Source: Ectobius pallidus
Lineage: Eukaryota; Arthropoda; Insecta; Blattodea; Ectobiidae
Length of the DNA: 64,000 nucleotides
Direction of reading: 5' to 3'
Assembly (NCBI GenBank): GCA_964059195.1
Contig: CAXKWD010000002.1
Span: 169,576,559-169,640,558, forward strand
The translations under genes were made by a program, and so were the position numbers. The notes beneath the pieces are model-generated. The model had not been told where the DNA came from. It saw nothing but the letters and a program-made list of their open reading frames with translations, and did not search any database. Below, one piece after another: positions 9,881 to 18,128 of this stretch. Within the stretch, counting starts at the first letter, position 1. Each line of letters begins with the position of its first letter.

Positions 9881-10507
9881 ATGCCCCAGCCCAGGGATTT
9901 TTAAATGACCATTTAAGCTTACACGTGAATTTACAGTACCTCACTATTTTCAGCTTTTCTTGAAAACTATATGAAATTATTGCATAAAAATGTTACATAC
10001 TTTCAGTTAGACTTCTGTGTTTGTTGAGTGGCCGCGGAGCTGCAGCAGACGGGATTAATTCAACACCACAATCATTGTTGAATAATAATTCGTCTATCTC
10101 CTCACCTGATAATGACCTACGCCTATAATCACATTTTTCTCTTTTGTCACTGCACACGGAATTACCACTAAGCCTAATGCTAACCATTCTTCACGCTACT
10201 GACCGGCGTTGAGAAACTGGTCTTGAAAAGCACATGGAATTCTTTTGTTGTCAGGAGGTCAACGACATAATTTTAGGGTTTCTCTAAATCCAGCAAGTGT
10301 ATTCACCCACCATCTATTGCCTTACAAGGAAACTAATAACTGTATTCACCCCCTATCTATTGCCATAAATGGAAACTACCACCTTCACCATTTCCTTGAA
10401 GAAATATACAAAAAATTGGCGCGGGCGCTTAAACGCCAGCTGGCGTGGACGGGAGGGAAGTGCTGGCTTTTCTTCCACGCCAAATGGCGTGCACGGTAGC
10501 GAATGTG
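9847..10507 (-). mobile_element. piggyBac-type MITE (661 bp, TTAA target site)
   Basis: Bounded by TTAA on both sides (9843-9846 and 10508-10511), where the other six copies have a single TTAA. Ends are inverted: CACATTCACTAC on the left, and the right end read on the other strand is CACATTCGCTAC, 11 of 12 identical. Near the right end are palindromes at 10434-10445 (CGCCAGCTGGCG) and 10476-10491. No transposase is complete, so it is non-autonomous. A minus-strand ORF (10187 to 9993) may be a transposase N-terminal remnant. Confidence 0.88.
9993..10187 (-). pseudogene. Possible remnant of a piggyBac transposase N-terminus
   Basis: 64 codons inside the MITE on the minus strand. The middle reads RRRSLSGEEIDELLFNND, an acidic motif like that near the start of many piggyBac-type transposases. 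No catalytic aspartates or zinc-finger C-terminus are present, so it would be a deletion remnant. The call rests on a short motif and its position in a TTAA element. Confidence 0.4.
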
Positions 10508-11742
10508 TTAAGGAAAGACAAGCACGCATCGAGGCAGAAGCTAAAGAAAGACAAGCTCGCATCGAGACAGAAGCTGCAGAAAGACAAGCACGTATCGAGG
10601 TAGAAGCTGCAGAAGCTGCAGCACAAAAAGCCATACAGCAAAAAATCAATCATATCAACAGGCTAAATCGCCAGTTCATGTCCTATGCTCAATCTATTCA
10701 TGAGTTTGAAATTCAAAATGAAGCAAATTTTCATGAAGCAATCAGTATGAGAACCATGTTTCTCCATTTATTTGATGCATATGAAGACTCAGCGTTGCAA
10801 GTCACCCCTGATGATTTTCAAGACATAGATATTCAGAGACGAGAGATTGAAATAGCTTATCATCGAGCATTAGGTTTCCTTGATTCCTTGATTTCACAAA
10901 ATAAGCCAAAATATCAGCCAGAAAAATCGCTTTCAAGGCACTCTTCGAGCAAAGGTTCCCATCATGCAGAACCTCAAACAATTCTTCCGAAACTCCCAGA
11001 AATAAAACTGCCCCAATTTGATGGCAATCCAATAGCTTGGGTAGAATTTAGGGATACTTTCACATCACTCATTCTAAGTAATAAACATATTACTAATATT
11101 GATAAATTTCAATATTTGAAATCATGCCTCACCACAGAAACACTCTGTATAATTCAGAACATTCCAGTGTCAGATGCCACATTTGAAGTTGCCTGGAAAA
11201 CACTCACGGAACGTTTTGACAATGATAGATTAATCATGAACACGCATTTGGATCATTTGTTTACTGCGCCTACTATTGAACGAGACTCAGCAAATTCTCT
11301 CCAAAAATTTCTTGACCATTTTGTAAGTACGATGCACGCTCTCCAGTCCTTAAAGACTGACGTCAACCTAACAGACTTAATTGTCTCCAAGTTAATCTTA
11401 GATAGATTACCTCCAGCCTTCATTAAAGAATGGGAAAGTTCTATTAAACCTAATCAATTACCCACATTAAGTGAATTATTTGGTTTCCTAGAGTCGAAAG
11501 TGAGAGTCCTTCAGATGACAAGTTTAGCGATAGGATCTCAAGCTAAATCTAATTCTACAAACAACTCTAATTCTACACAAATCGCCCCCCTCAAAAACCT
11601 GCTACTAATAATAATGGTGTTTCAAACAACAGCAATCAAAATAATCACAACAACTCCAGAACGTATAATTCACGTCCTCTTTGTATTTGCTGCAGGCAAA
11701 ATGTTATCCATGAATTGTATCAATGTGACAGCTTCAAAATGA
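10369..11742 (+). pseudogene. gag: BEL Gag of unit A, C-terminal part, opened by MITE sequence
   Basis: From 10508 this is the normal Gag from its KERQARIE repeats onward, including the DUF1759-like capsid region. The frame is open upstream into the MITE to an ATG at 10369, so 47 codons of MITE sequence precede the Gag part. The last codons after the six-C tract (11585-11590) are out of the conserved frame, as in all copies. Confidence 0.75.
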
Positions 11743-11906
11743 TGTCCCATGAGCAAAGAATGCGATTCGTCAATACTCATAAAGCATGTCAAGTATGCCT
11801 TCAAACTAAAGGTCATAGTAGTGTATGTGGCGTATTCAAATGCCACATTTGTGGTGAAAGACATAGTACAATGCTTCACAATCCTAATCAGCGCACAACC
11901 AAATAA
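11589..11906 (+). CDS. gag: BEL Gag zinc-finger segment, unit A (shifted frame)
   Basis: Same segment as described for unit B at 19535-19852: Cys/His-rich, in a different frame from the rest of gag. The CQVC motif is intact here. Confidence 0.75.
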   Translation, partial: PQKPATNNNGVSNNSNQNNHNNSRTYNSRPLCICCRQNVIHELYQCDSFKMMSHEQRMRFVNTHKACQVCLQTKGHSSVCGVFKCHICGERHSTMLHNPNQRTTK

Positions 11907-14900
11907 TGTAACACGCATGCTGCACCTTCCTTCAATACCAGACCCCCCAAAATGTCTGCATCCCACTGCATTAATCATTGTGGAAGACATAAATGGTAAA
12001 CCTGTAGAAGCAACAGCCCTGTTAGATACTGGTTCTAGTTGCAATTTAATAACTAATCGCTTATTCAACAAATTAAAGTTGAAAGCTTTACCCAAAAGAG
12101 TGCCACTTCAAGGCATCTTAGAGTCTCAAGCCCATATGCACAAGACTACAAACATCAAAATCAAGTCAAGAACTACGCTATGGAATTATGATACACAGGC
12201 TATTGTAATTCCAGAAATTTCTGCCAGCCAACTGCCAGATAATTACATTGATATTAGAAATTGGCAAATTCCAGCCAATCTCCCCCTAGCTAACCCAAAT
12301 TTCAACACACCACAGTGTGTTGACTTACTCTTAGGAGTAGAAGTTTATTCACAAATAATGCAGGATGGCATAATCAGTGCTCCTGATCATCCCACAATTC
12401 AGAATTCTCAATTGGGATGGACCTTTTCTGGAAAGTTACCATCACTTAACACTTCTAGGCAAATGCATTTAACCTCAAGTCATCAAGATGACAATTTCTA
12501 TCAATCTAGCAATGAAAATGTCAGACGACTTGTCAATTCTTCTTCTCCAAGGCGATTGAAAGGAAATCGCACAAATCAAACTGTTAATGCCAATGCCAAT
12601 AATGATAAACAATATTCTGCATTTTTAAATGTTGATCAATCAATAAACAATCAACTGTCTAAGTTTTGGGAATTCGAAAGTGTAGCCAATAGTGCACCTT
12701 TCCCTCAAGACGCACACTGTGAAACATACTTCACAGAAACTACCACAAGAGATCTTGACGGAAGATATGTCGTCAAGCTTCCTTTCAATGCCCCACCAGA
12801 ATCAATAGGCAGCACCAAGCAGCAAGCCTATCAAAGATTCAACTCACTCGAAAAACGTTTGGCAAATGATGCTGAACTTTGCCAGCAATATGGTGATTTC
12901 ATGACTGAGTATCAGACCCTAGGCCACATGGAGCCTGCGGAATCTGAACAGCCTGAAACCTTTGATTACATAATCCCTCATCACCCGGTGATGAAACCGT
13001 CAAGCAGTACTACTAAACTAAGAGTAGTATTTGATGCTTCTGCTAAATCAACAAACAAAAAGTCATTAAATGACATACTTTATGTAGGCCCTACAGTCCA
13101 ACCAGATCTATTTTCCATACTATTACGATTCAGACTGAATCCTATTGCCTTTACTTCTGACATCGCTAAGATGTACAGACAAGTACTCATATCTCCTGAA
13201 CAACAGCATTTCCAGCAAATACTTTGGAGGGAACAACCTTCAGAGCCCATCAAGATCTTCAATCTTAAGACTGTGACTTATGGCACAGCACCAGCCGCAT
13301 TTCTAGCAACTCGAGCCCTTAAACAACTTACAATTGACGAGGGTAAAGATTTTCCACTAGCTTCACATCTAATAAATAATTCTACGTATGTCGACGACAT
13401 AGTGGCAACCGCCGCTAATATTGAAGAAGCCCAGCAAATGGTTTCTGAATTAAACACTTTGCTTCCCATGGGTGGATTCCAACCTAGAAAGTGGAGTTCA
13501 AATCTGCCACAACTTCTAGAAAACATACCAGTCGAGTCAAGAGAAACTCTTGATAATCGCACATTCGGTGACTCAGATGCCAGCTCTATTAAAGCATTAG
13601 GCTTAATATGGCAACCATCAAATGATTTATTGCGAGTAGAAACATCCATAGATTCTTCTAAACCTTTTGTTAAGTGTACAAGAAGAACACTACTTTCTTG
13701 TATTGCGTCAATATTTGACCCCTTAGGCCTCATCTCTCCCATAGTTGCACATTGCAAAATCATATTTCAATCCTTATGGAAGGAAACTACCTCCTGGGAT
13801 CAACTTATACCTGAATCGATCGCCAAAAAATGGCTGACGGTTCACAACCAACTACATTCAATTTCTCAAATTGCTATTCCTCGGTTTGCATTAATACCAA
13901 ACGCTATTTCAATAGATTTGCATGGATTTTGCGACGCTAGCGAGCAAGCTTATGGCGCTTGCATCTATTTATGCTCTACCAATCAAGAGGGCGAAACTCA
14001 AGTATCCTTACTATGTGCAAAGTCTAAAATTGCACCTATCAAAGCGGTTACAATTCCCAGATTAGAATTATTAGCTGCCCATTTATTATCCAAACTCACC
14101 CACAATGTTTTGCCTACACTACAGCTCGACATTAATTCAGTAAATTTGTGGAGTGATTCCAATATAGTTTTGAGTTGGTTGAGTCGCTCTCCAACCACAC
14201 TCAAGACATTTGTTGCAAATAGAGTTGCGGATATACAAGAGTATACTGCAGACTTTATTTGGAGACATGTATCATCAAGTGATAATCCCGCTGATTTGAT
14301 ATCTCGAGGTTCGACACCCGAGGATTTAATTCATAACGATTTGTGGTGGATTGGCCCAGAATGGCTGTCCAAGGACACCTCATACTGGCCAACCAATAAC
14401 ACACAAGCTATCTCAGAACCACTGCCAGAAGTCAAGGTAGTAGCTCATATCACTACTGTTGATAGTACCTTTCAATCTTGGTTTTCCAAGTTTTCTTACT
14501 TAAAATCTCTCCGCATTATGGGTTATGTATTAAGATTCATACATAATGCAAAACCTAATAACAAACGCCTTAGTGGATCTTTATCTCCTGATGAGATAAC
14601 AAGTTCAATGCACTGCTGTGTAAAAAATGTCCAGCGTCAGGCATACGCTGAAGAAATAGGACTATTGTCAGCTGGAAAGGAAATTCCAACCTCCAGTAAA
14701 ATTCTTAATTTATGCCCATTCTTGGATTCTGACAACATCCTACGTGTTGGCGGACGATTAGAAAGATCTAATCTTCCATTTGAATCAAAACATCAAATGC
14801 TATTGCCATGTGATCATGATTTCACAAAGCATTTAATTCACTATACACATTTTCAACTGCATCACGCAGGACCACAACTTATTATTGCTCATCTCAGAGA

Positions 14901-15960
14901 AAGATTCTGGATTCCTTCAATCAGAAGAATAATAAGATCTGTAATAGGAAAATGTAACACATGTTTCCGCTTTAAAGCACAGCCTTTTCAACAAAAAATG
15001 GCTGACTTGCCTGCCGCCAGAATAACTCCAATACCACCATTTACAAATGTTAGCTTAGATTATGCAGGCCCATTTACAATAAAGTATGGTGGTCCAAGAT
15101 CTAAAATCACTACCAAGTCATATATTGCTCTCTTTGTGTGCATGTCCACAAAGGCAATACACTTAGAGTTAGTAACCACACTTACTTCTAAAGCATTTCT
15201 AGCTGCTCTGTCTAGATTTACTAGCCGCAGAAGCATTCCCCATTCGATTACATCCGACAACGGAACAACTTTCATTGGAGCTTGTAATGATTTGAAACAA
15301 TTAAGTGACTTATTGTCATCTTCTGAATTTCAAAACACTGTTAAAGATGCTACCTCACATCTCAGCCTTAATTGGCATTTTTTACCGCCTTACTCTCCTC
15401 ATATGGGTGGACTGCATGAAGCTGCAGTACGCTCAGTCAAACATCACCTGAAGCGAATGGCTTCAGATCTCACTCTCACCTACGAAGAGCTATCGACTTT
15501 GTTGATCCAAATCGAAGCTATCCTTAATTCACGACCATTGCTCTCACTTCATGAAGAGATCGATGACTTCCAATATTTGTCTCCAGGACATTTTCTTGTA
15601 GGCAAACCACTCATTTCATTGCCATCTCCAGACTTGTCTGGAAGTTACACATTACGCTCTCAGTGGAAAACACTGCATAACTCTACTGTTGATTTGTGGA
15701 AGAAATGGTCTTCTGACTATCTTCACACACTCCAAAGGCGTTCCAAATGGAGCTCTAAATCTCACAATGTATCTATTGGTACACCAGTACTTCTCATTGA
15801 AGATAATGTGCCACCTTTTAAATGGATTTTAGGCATAGTTGATCAAATTCACCCTGGATCTGACGGTCTCGTAAGAGTAGCTACTGTCAGAACTTCTTCA
15901 GGTCAATATAAAAGACCAATAGTGAAACTCGCCCCTCTTCCCATAAATGGAGAAGATTAA
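11749..15960 (+). CDS. pol: BEL/Pao Pol polyprotein, unit A
   Basis: Intact 1403-codon ORF with the domain plan given for unit B at 19695-23906. Its predicted protein is the same as that of unit B. Two silent base differences mark it: T at 13038 and C at 15336, where the other copies have C and T. Confidence 0.9.
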   Translation: MSKECDSSILIKHVKYAFKLKVIVVYVAYSNATFVVKDIVQCFTILISAQPNNVTRMLHLPSIPDPPKCLHPTALIIVEDINGKPVEATALLDTGSSCNLITNRLFNKLKLKALPKRVPLQGILESQAHMHKTTNIKIKSRTTLWNYDTQAIVIPEISASQLPDNYIDIRNWQIPANLPLANPNFNTPQCVDLLLGVEVYSQIMQDGIISAPDHPTIQNSQLGWTFSGKLPSLNTSRQMHLTSSHQDDNFYQSSNENVRRLVNSSSPRRLKGNRTNQTVNANANNDKQYSAFLNVDQSINNQLSKFWEFESVANSAPFPQDAHCETYFTETTTRDLDGRYVVKLPFNAPPESIGSTKQQAYQRFNSLEKRLANDAELCQQYGDFMTEYQTLGHMEPAESEQPETFDYIIPHHPVMKPSSSTTKLRVVFDASAKSTNKKSLNDILYVGPTVQPDLFSILLRFRLNPIAFTSDIAKMYRQVLISPEQQHFQQILWREQPSEPIKIFNLKTVTYGTAPAAFLATRALKQLTIDEGKDFPLASHLINNSTYVDDIVATAANIEEAQQMVSELNTLLPMGGFQPRKWSSNLPQLLENIPVESRETLDNRTFGDSDASSIKALGLIWQPSNDLLRVETSIDSSKPFVKCTRRTLLSCIASIFDPLGLISPIVAHCKIIFQSLWKETTSWDQLIPESIAKKWLTVHNQLHSISQIAIPRFALIPNAISIDLHGFCDASEQAYGACIYLCSTNQEGETQVSLLCAKSKIAPIKAVTIPRLELLAAHLLSKLTHNVLPTLQLDINSVNLWSDSNIVLSWLSRSPTTLKTFVANRVADIQEYTADFIWRHVSSSDNPADLISRGSTPEDLIHNDLWWIGPEWLSKDTSYWPTNNTQAISEPLPEVKVVAHITTVDSTFQSWFSKFSYLKSLRIMGYVLRFIHNAKPNNKRLSGSLSPDEITSSMHCCVKNVQRQAYAEEIGLLSAGKEIPTSSKILNLCPFLDSDNILRVGGRLERSNLPFESKHQMLLPCDHDFTKHLIHYTHFQLHHAGPQLIIAHLRERFWIPSIRRIIRSVIGKCNTCFRFKAQPFQQKMADLPAARITPIPPFTNVSLDYAGPFTIKYGGPRSKITTKSYIALFVCMSTKAIHLELVTTLTSKAFLAALSRFTSRRSIPHSITSDNGTTFIGACNDLKQLSDLLSSSEFQNTVKDATSHLSLNWHFLPPYSPHMGGLHEAAVRSVKHHLKRMASDLTLTYEELSTLLIQIEAILNSRPLLSLHEEIDDFQYLSPGHFLVGKPLISLPSPDLSGSYTLRSQWKTLHNSTVDLWKKWSSDYLHTLQRRSKWSSKSHNVSIGTPVLLIEDNVPPFKWILGIVDQIHPGSDGLVRVATVRTSSGQYKRPIVKLAPLPINGED

Positions 15961-16732
15961 TTATACTTAATAAATTATATATAACCTAAAAATGTCTTTG
16001 TAGAAACTTTAAATAATTATAGTTTTGTTCCATTATACATTCTCTTTGTTTGAATAATTATTTGAATAATTATTGCGGGCAATATGTATAATTACACAAA
16101 ACTTGGAACTAAAACTATGACTTTTCGTAGCTAACATAGGCCTAAATTACGACCACATTAAAGTCATTTTATTGTAAATCTTCTCACATTCATGTTCAGA
16201 TTTAATATTTGACACGTAGATTGCGATTCTGAACTTAGTTTTGTATAATCTATCATAATAAATATTATTTGAATGAATTAAGATGGTTTGTAAGAAACAT
16301 AACCCACTTTCAAACGTGCAATATTCACATATGTTCCACGGACTTTAGAATAATGTTAAAGTGTCTGGTATCATACTCACAGCTACCCATATTTAATATT
16401 GTTCCTTTAAAACCATTATTTGTTTATTAAAATAATTAATTAGTTATTACATATATATTCGCATGGTGATCCTCATTTGTTCGTTGCGAAATCATTTAGC
16501 GAGAGTACTTCGATCTGACAATATATCGATACTGACTCGTTTCGATTTTCAATGCTGCCAATTTCCAGCAAAAAACTCATATAGTTTTCTCATACAAATA
16601 TGCAAGTTTTTATTATTATATAGATTTTTTATATAGTTTTTATATTTGATTTATACTTTAAATCCATGGTGTTATTGTCCATTGCATTTGTTAGTATCTT
16701 TTCACGTCAAATTTACTTGTGACGCATTCTCT

Positions 16733-16740
16733 TATAAATA
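16733..16740 (+). promoter_or_regulatory. Candidate TATA box of the BEL LTR
   Basis: TATAAATA, the best TATA match in the LTR, roughly 650 bp from the LTR start. An insect-type initiator TCAGTT lies further on at 16801, about 70 bp away, which is too far to pair with this TATA, so the start site is uncertain. The same site recurs in every LTR. Confidence 0.5.
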
Positions 16741-17234
16741 TAATTTTGCTAAGTTTATTGGGATTCCCCTCACAAATTCCAGTACTAAACGCTCAGGCAT
16801 TCAGTTAGTTTAGTTCACACGTCGAATCTGAAGCAATCAGACGTGTTTTCTCATTCATTCCTGCTTGGGAGAAAGTACTTCCCAATACATCATCAACTCT
16901 TCAATCATCAGCCTTCTTCAGTATCCAAGGAACTGGGAGCTGAATTTCTACTAAAAATCTTCAATCCAGCAAGGATTTTCAACTTTAAATCATAAATTTT
17001 CAGATAAGAAATTTGATTACTAATATCATCTCAAACAATAGCTTCGCGTGGTCGCGCTTAGCATATCTTGTTACTTCTTATATCTATTAATTGAAGAAAA
17101 TCTTCAACTTCACATCTACCTTTTAATTGAACCAATTTCAATTAATTAAAAATTAATTTCCTACGTGAAGAAAGAACTTCACCATAAACTTTCATTGTTC
17201 GCTTGGTGACGCTATAGCATTAGGCACGCCAAGG

Positions 17235-17242
17235 TGACGTCA
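17235..17242 (+). promoter_or_regulatory. CRE-like palindrome TGACGTCA in the BEL LTR
   Basis: A perfect consensus site for CREB/ATF-type bZIP factors, placed in the presumed transcribed R part. It recurs in each LTR. Use as a regulatory site is inference. Confidence 0.4.
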
Positions 17243-17579
17243 TATAGACGCTTGCAATTTCAACATATCCGTTTTCCTCTGTGAACATTTCCAACACATT
17301 TCAAAGTGTTTAATTTATCCATCTAACTTCAGGATTTATAGACAATCAAAACATTACACATCATTAAGTGTAATTTATTACTTTAAGAAATATTTCATCA
17401 TAATCAATTTATAAACATTATTTGGAACTTTAACTTCAACTTCAGTACAAACTGCTACAGTCTTAATTATCATCATCAACATCAAGAAATTTCGTCATCT
17501 CTTCAAGATTATCAACTCTTCAAGCATCAACTTCAACAATTTTTCAGTGTATATTATAATCTCAGTTTTTCAGTGTTAA

Positions 17580-17585
17580 AATAAA
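17580..17585 (+). terminator. Candidate polyadenylation signal of the BEL LTR
   Basis: AATAAA about 150 bp before the LTR end. Cleavage some 15-25 nt later would end R near 17600, just before the inverted-repeat arm at 17606. AATAAA also occurs near the LTR start (16257) and after the pol stop, but those would cut the element early. Confidence 0.55.
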
Positions 17586-17605
17586 TATCATTTATTCACC
17601 AGAAG

Positions 17606-17859
17606 GTTACAAATTCTTGTTCTTTCATGTATAGGCAAGGCAAGGGTTTCAGAAACTTACAGTTCATTTTCACCTAATTTTCCCTTTCCAATCTACCTAT
17701 TTGGTACCTCATCTACTAGCCTACTATACATTTGGTCCTCCGGGCCGGATCTGTCCCATAGTGGCCTATGGAACTTTAAAATCTATTAATCTTATTATAA
17801 GTGGTCCTCCGACAAATATTTCCTAATTTTTCTGAAACCTGCGGGCAAGAATTTGTAAC
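17606..17859 (+). promoter_or_regulatory. Nested inverted repeat joining U5 and leader around the primer binding site
   Basis: Outer arms: GTTACAAATTCTTG at 17606-17619 and its exact reverse complement at 17846-17859 (14 of 14). Inner arms: GGTTTCAGAAA at 17645-17655 and its exact reverse complement at 17829-17839 (11 of 11). The arms are in the right order to nest, and the primer binding site (17733-17750) lies in the enclosed loop. The same pattern is present in the other copies. See findings. Confidence 0.8.
17733..17750 (+). promoter_or_regulatory. Primer binding site, probably tRNA-Tyr
   Basis: TGGTCCTCCGGGCCGGAT starts 2 nt after the LTR. From memory it matches the reverse complement of a typical animal tRNA-Tyr 3' end at 16 of 18 positions; the two differences could reflect the host tRNA. 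Equivalent sites start at 9122, 25679, 39635, 47581 and 55527; that of unit D falls in the gap. Confidence 0.7.
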
Positions 17860-17861
17860 GT

Positions 17862-17870
17862 AAGGTAAGT
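17862..17870 (+). promoter_or_regulatory. Consensus 5' splice donor in the BEL leader
   Basis: AAG|GTAAGT, a full match to the metazoan donor consensus, 3 nt after the 3' arm of the inverted repeat. A second weaker donor-like CAA|GTAAGT lies just before the gag ATG (about 18102). No obvious acceptor was assigned. Confidence 0.35.
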
Positions 17871-18128
17871 CAAAACCATTCTCCTGGCACGACCAGTATT
17901 TGAGAAATACAGTAGACACAGTGAAAAAGGGTTTCACAACACCTACTCATTTTTTATGTTGCATGAAATCAAACACAAAAACAGTGAAAAGTGTAAAACA
18001 ACATACCACACATTATTTTGTACTAAAAATCTTGAAGTTTCTTTTCAATTCAATCTTAAAACGCGGGCAAAATTGCACTATTAATTTAACTTCAATCTTA
18101 TCAAGTAAGTTCAACTTAAATCATCAAA

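Larger units (their letters stand above)
9120..16084 (+). mobile_element. BEL/Pao unit A internal region, carrying a MITE
   Basis: 6965 bp, equal to the 6300-bp standard plus the 665-bp insertion at 9847-10511. Primer binding site 9122-9139. The leader runs to 9517. From 15961 to 16084 is the non-coding end with an AATAAA at about 15968 and a GCGGGCAA tract just before the next LTR. Confidence 0.9.
16085..17730 (+). mobile_element. BEL/Pao LTR 1 (1646 bp, shared by units A and B)
   Basis: Begins TGTATA and ends TATACA, a perfect 6-bp terminal inverted repeat with canonical TG...CA. Preceded by the G-rich GCGGGCAA and followed by TT and the primer binding site. Candidate TATA box at 16733-16740 and polyadenylation signal at 17580-17585 imply U3 of about 0.68 kb, a long R of about 0.8 kb and U5 of about 130 bp. 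The R part contains many short hairpins and CTTCAA motifs. Confidence 0.93.

Noticed and set aside
10245..10499. 84-codon plus-strand ORF in the MITE
   Set aside because: No motif; it covers palindromic subterminal sequence.
11670..12095. 141-codon minus-strand ORF across the gag/pol junction, with equivalents in all units
   Set aside because: Antisense shadow of conserved gag and pol coding sequence with no domain of its own. The same holds for the 161-, 76-, 71-, 68-, 63- and 60-codon minus-strand ORFs.
16801..16845. TCAGTT initiator with AGACGTG as a downstream promoter element
   Set aside because: AGACGTG starts at about +37 from the TCAGTT adenine, outside the strict +28 spacing, so I do not annotate a DPE promoter.
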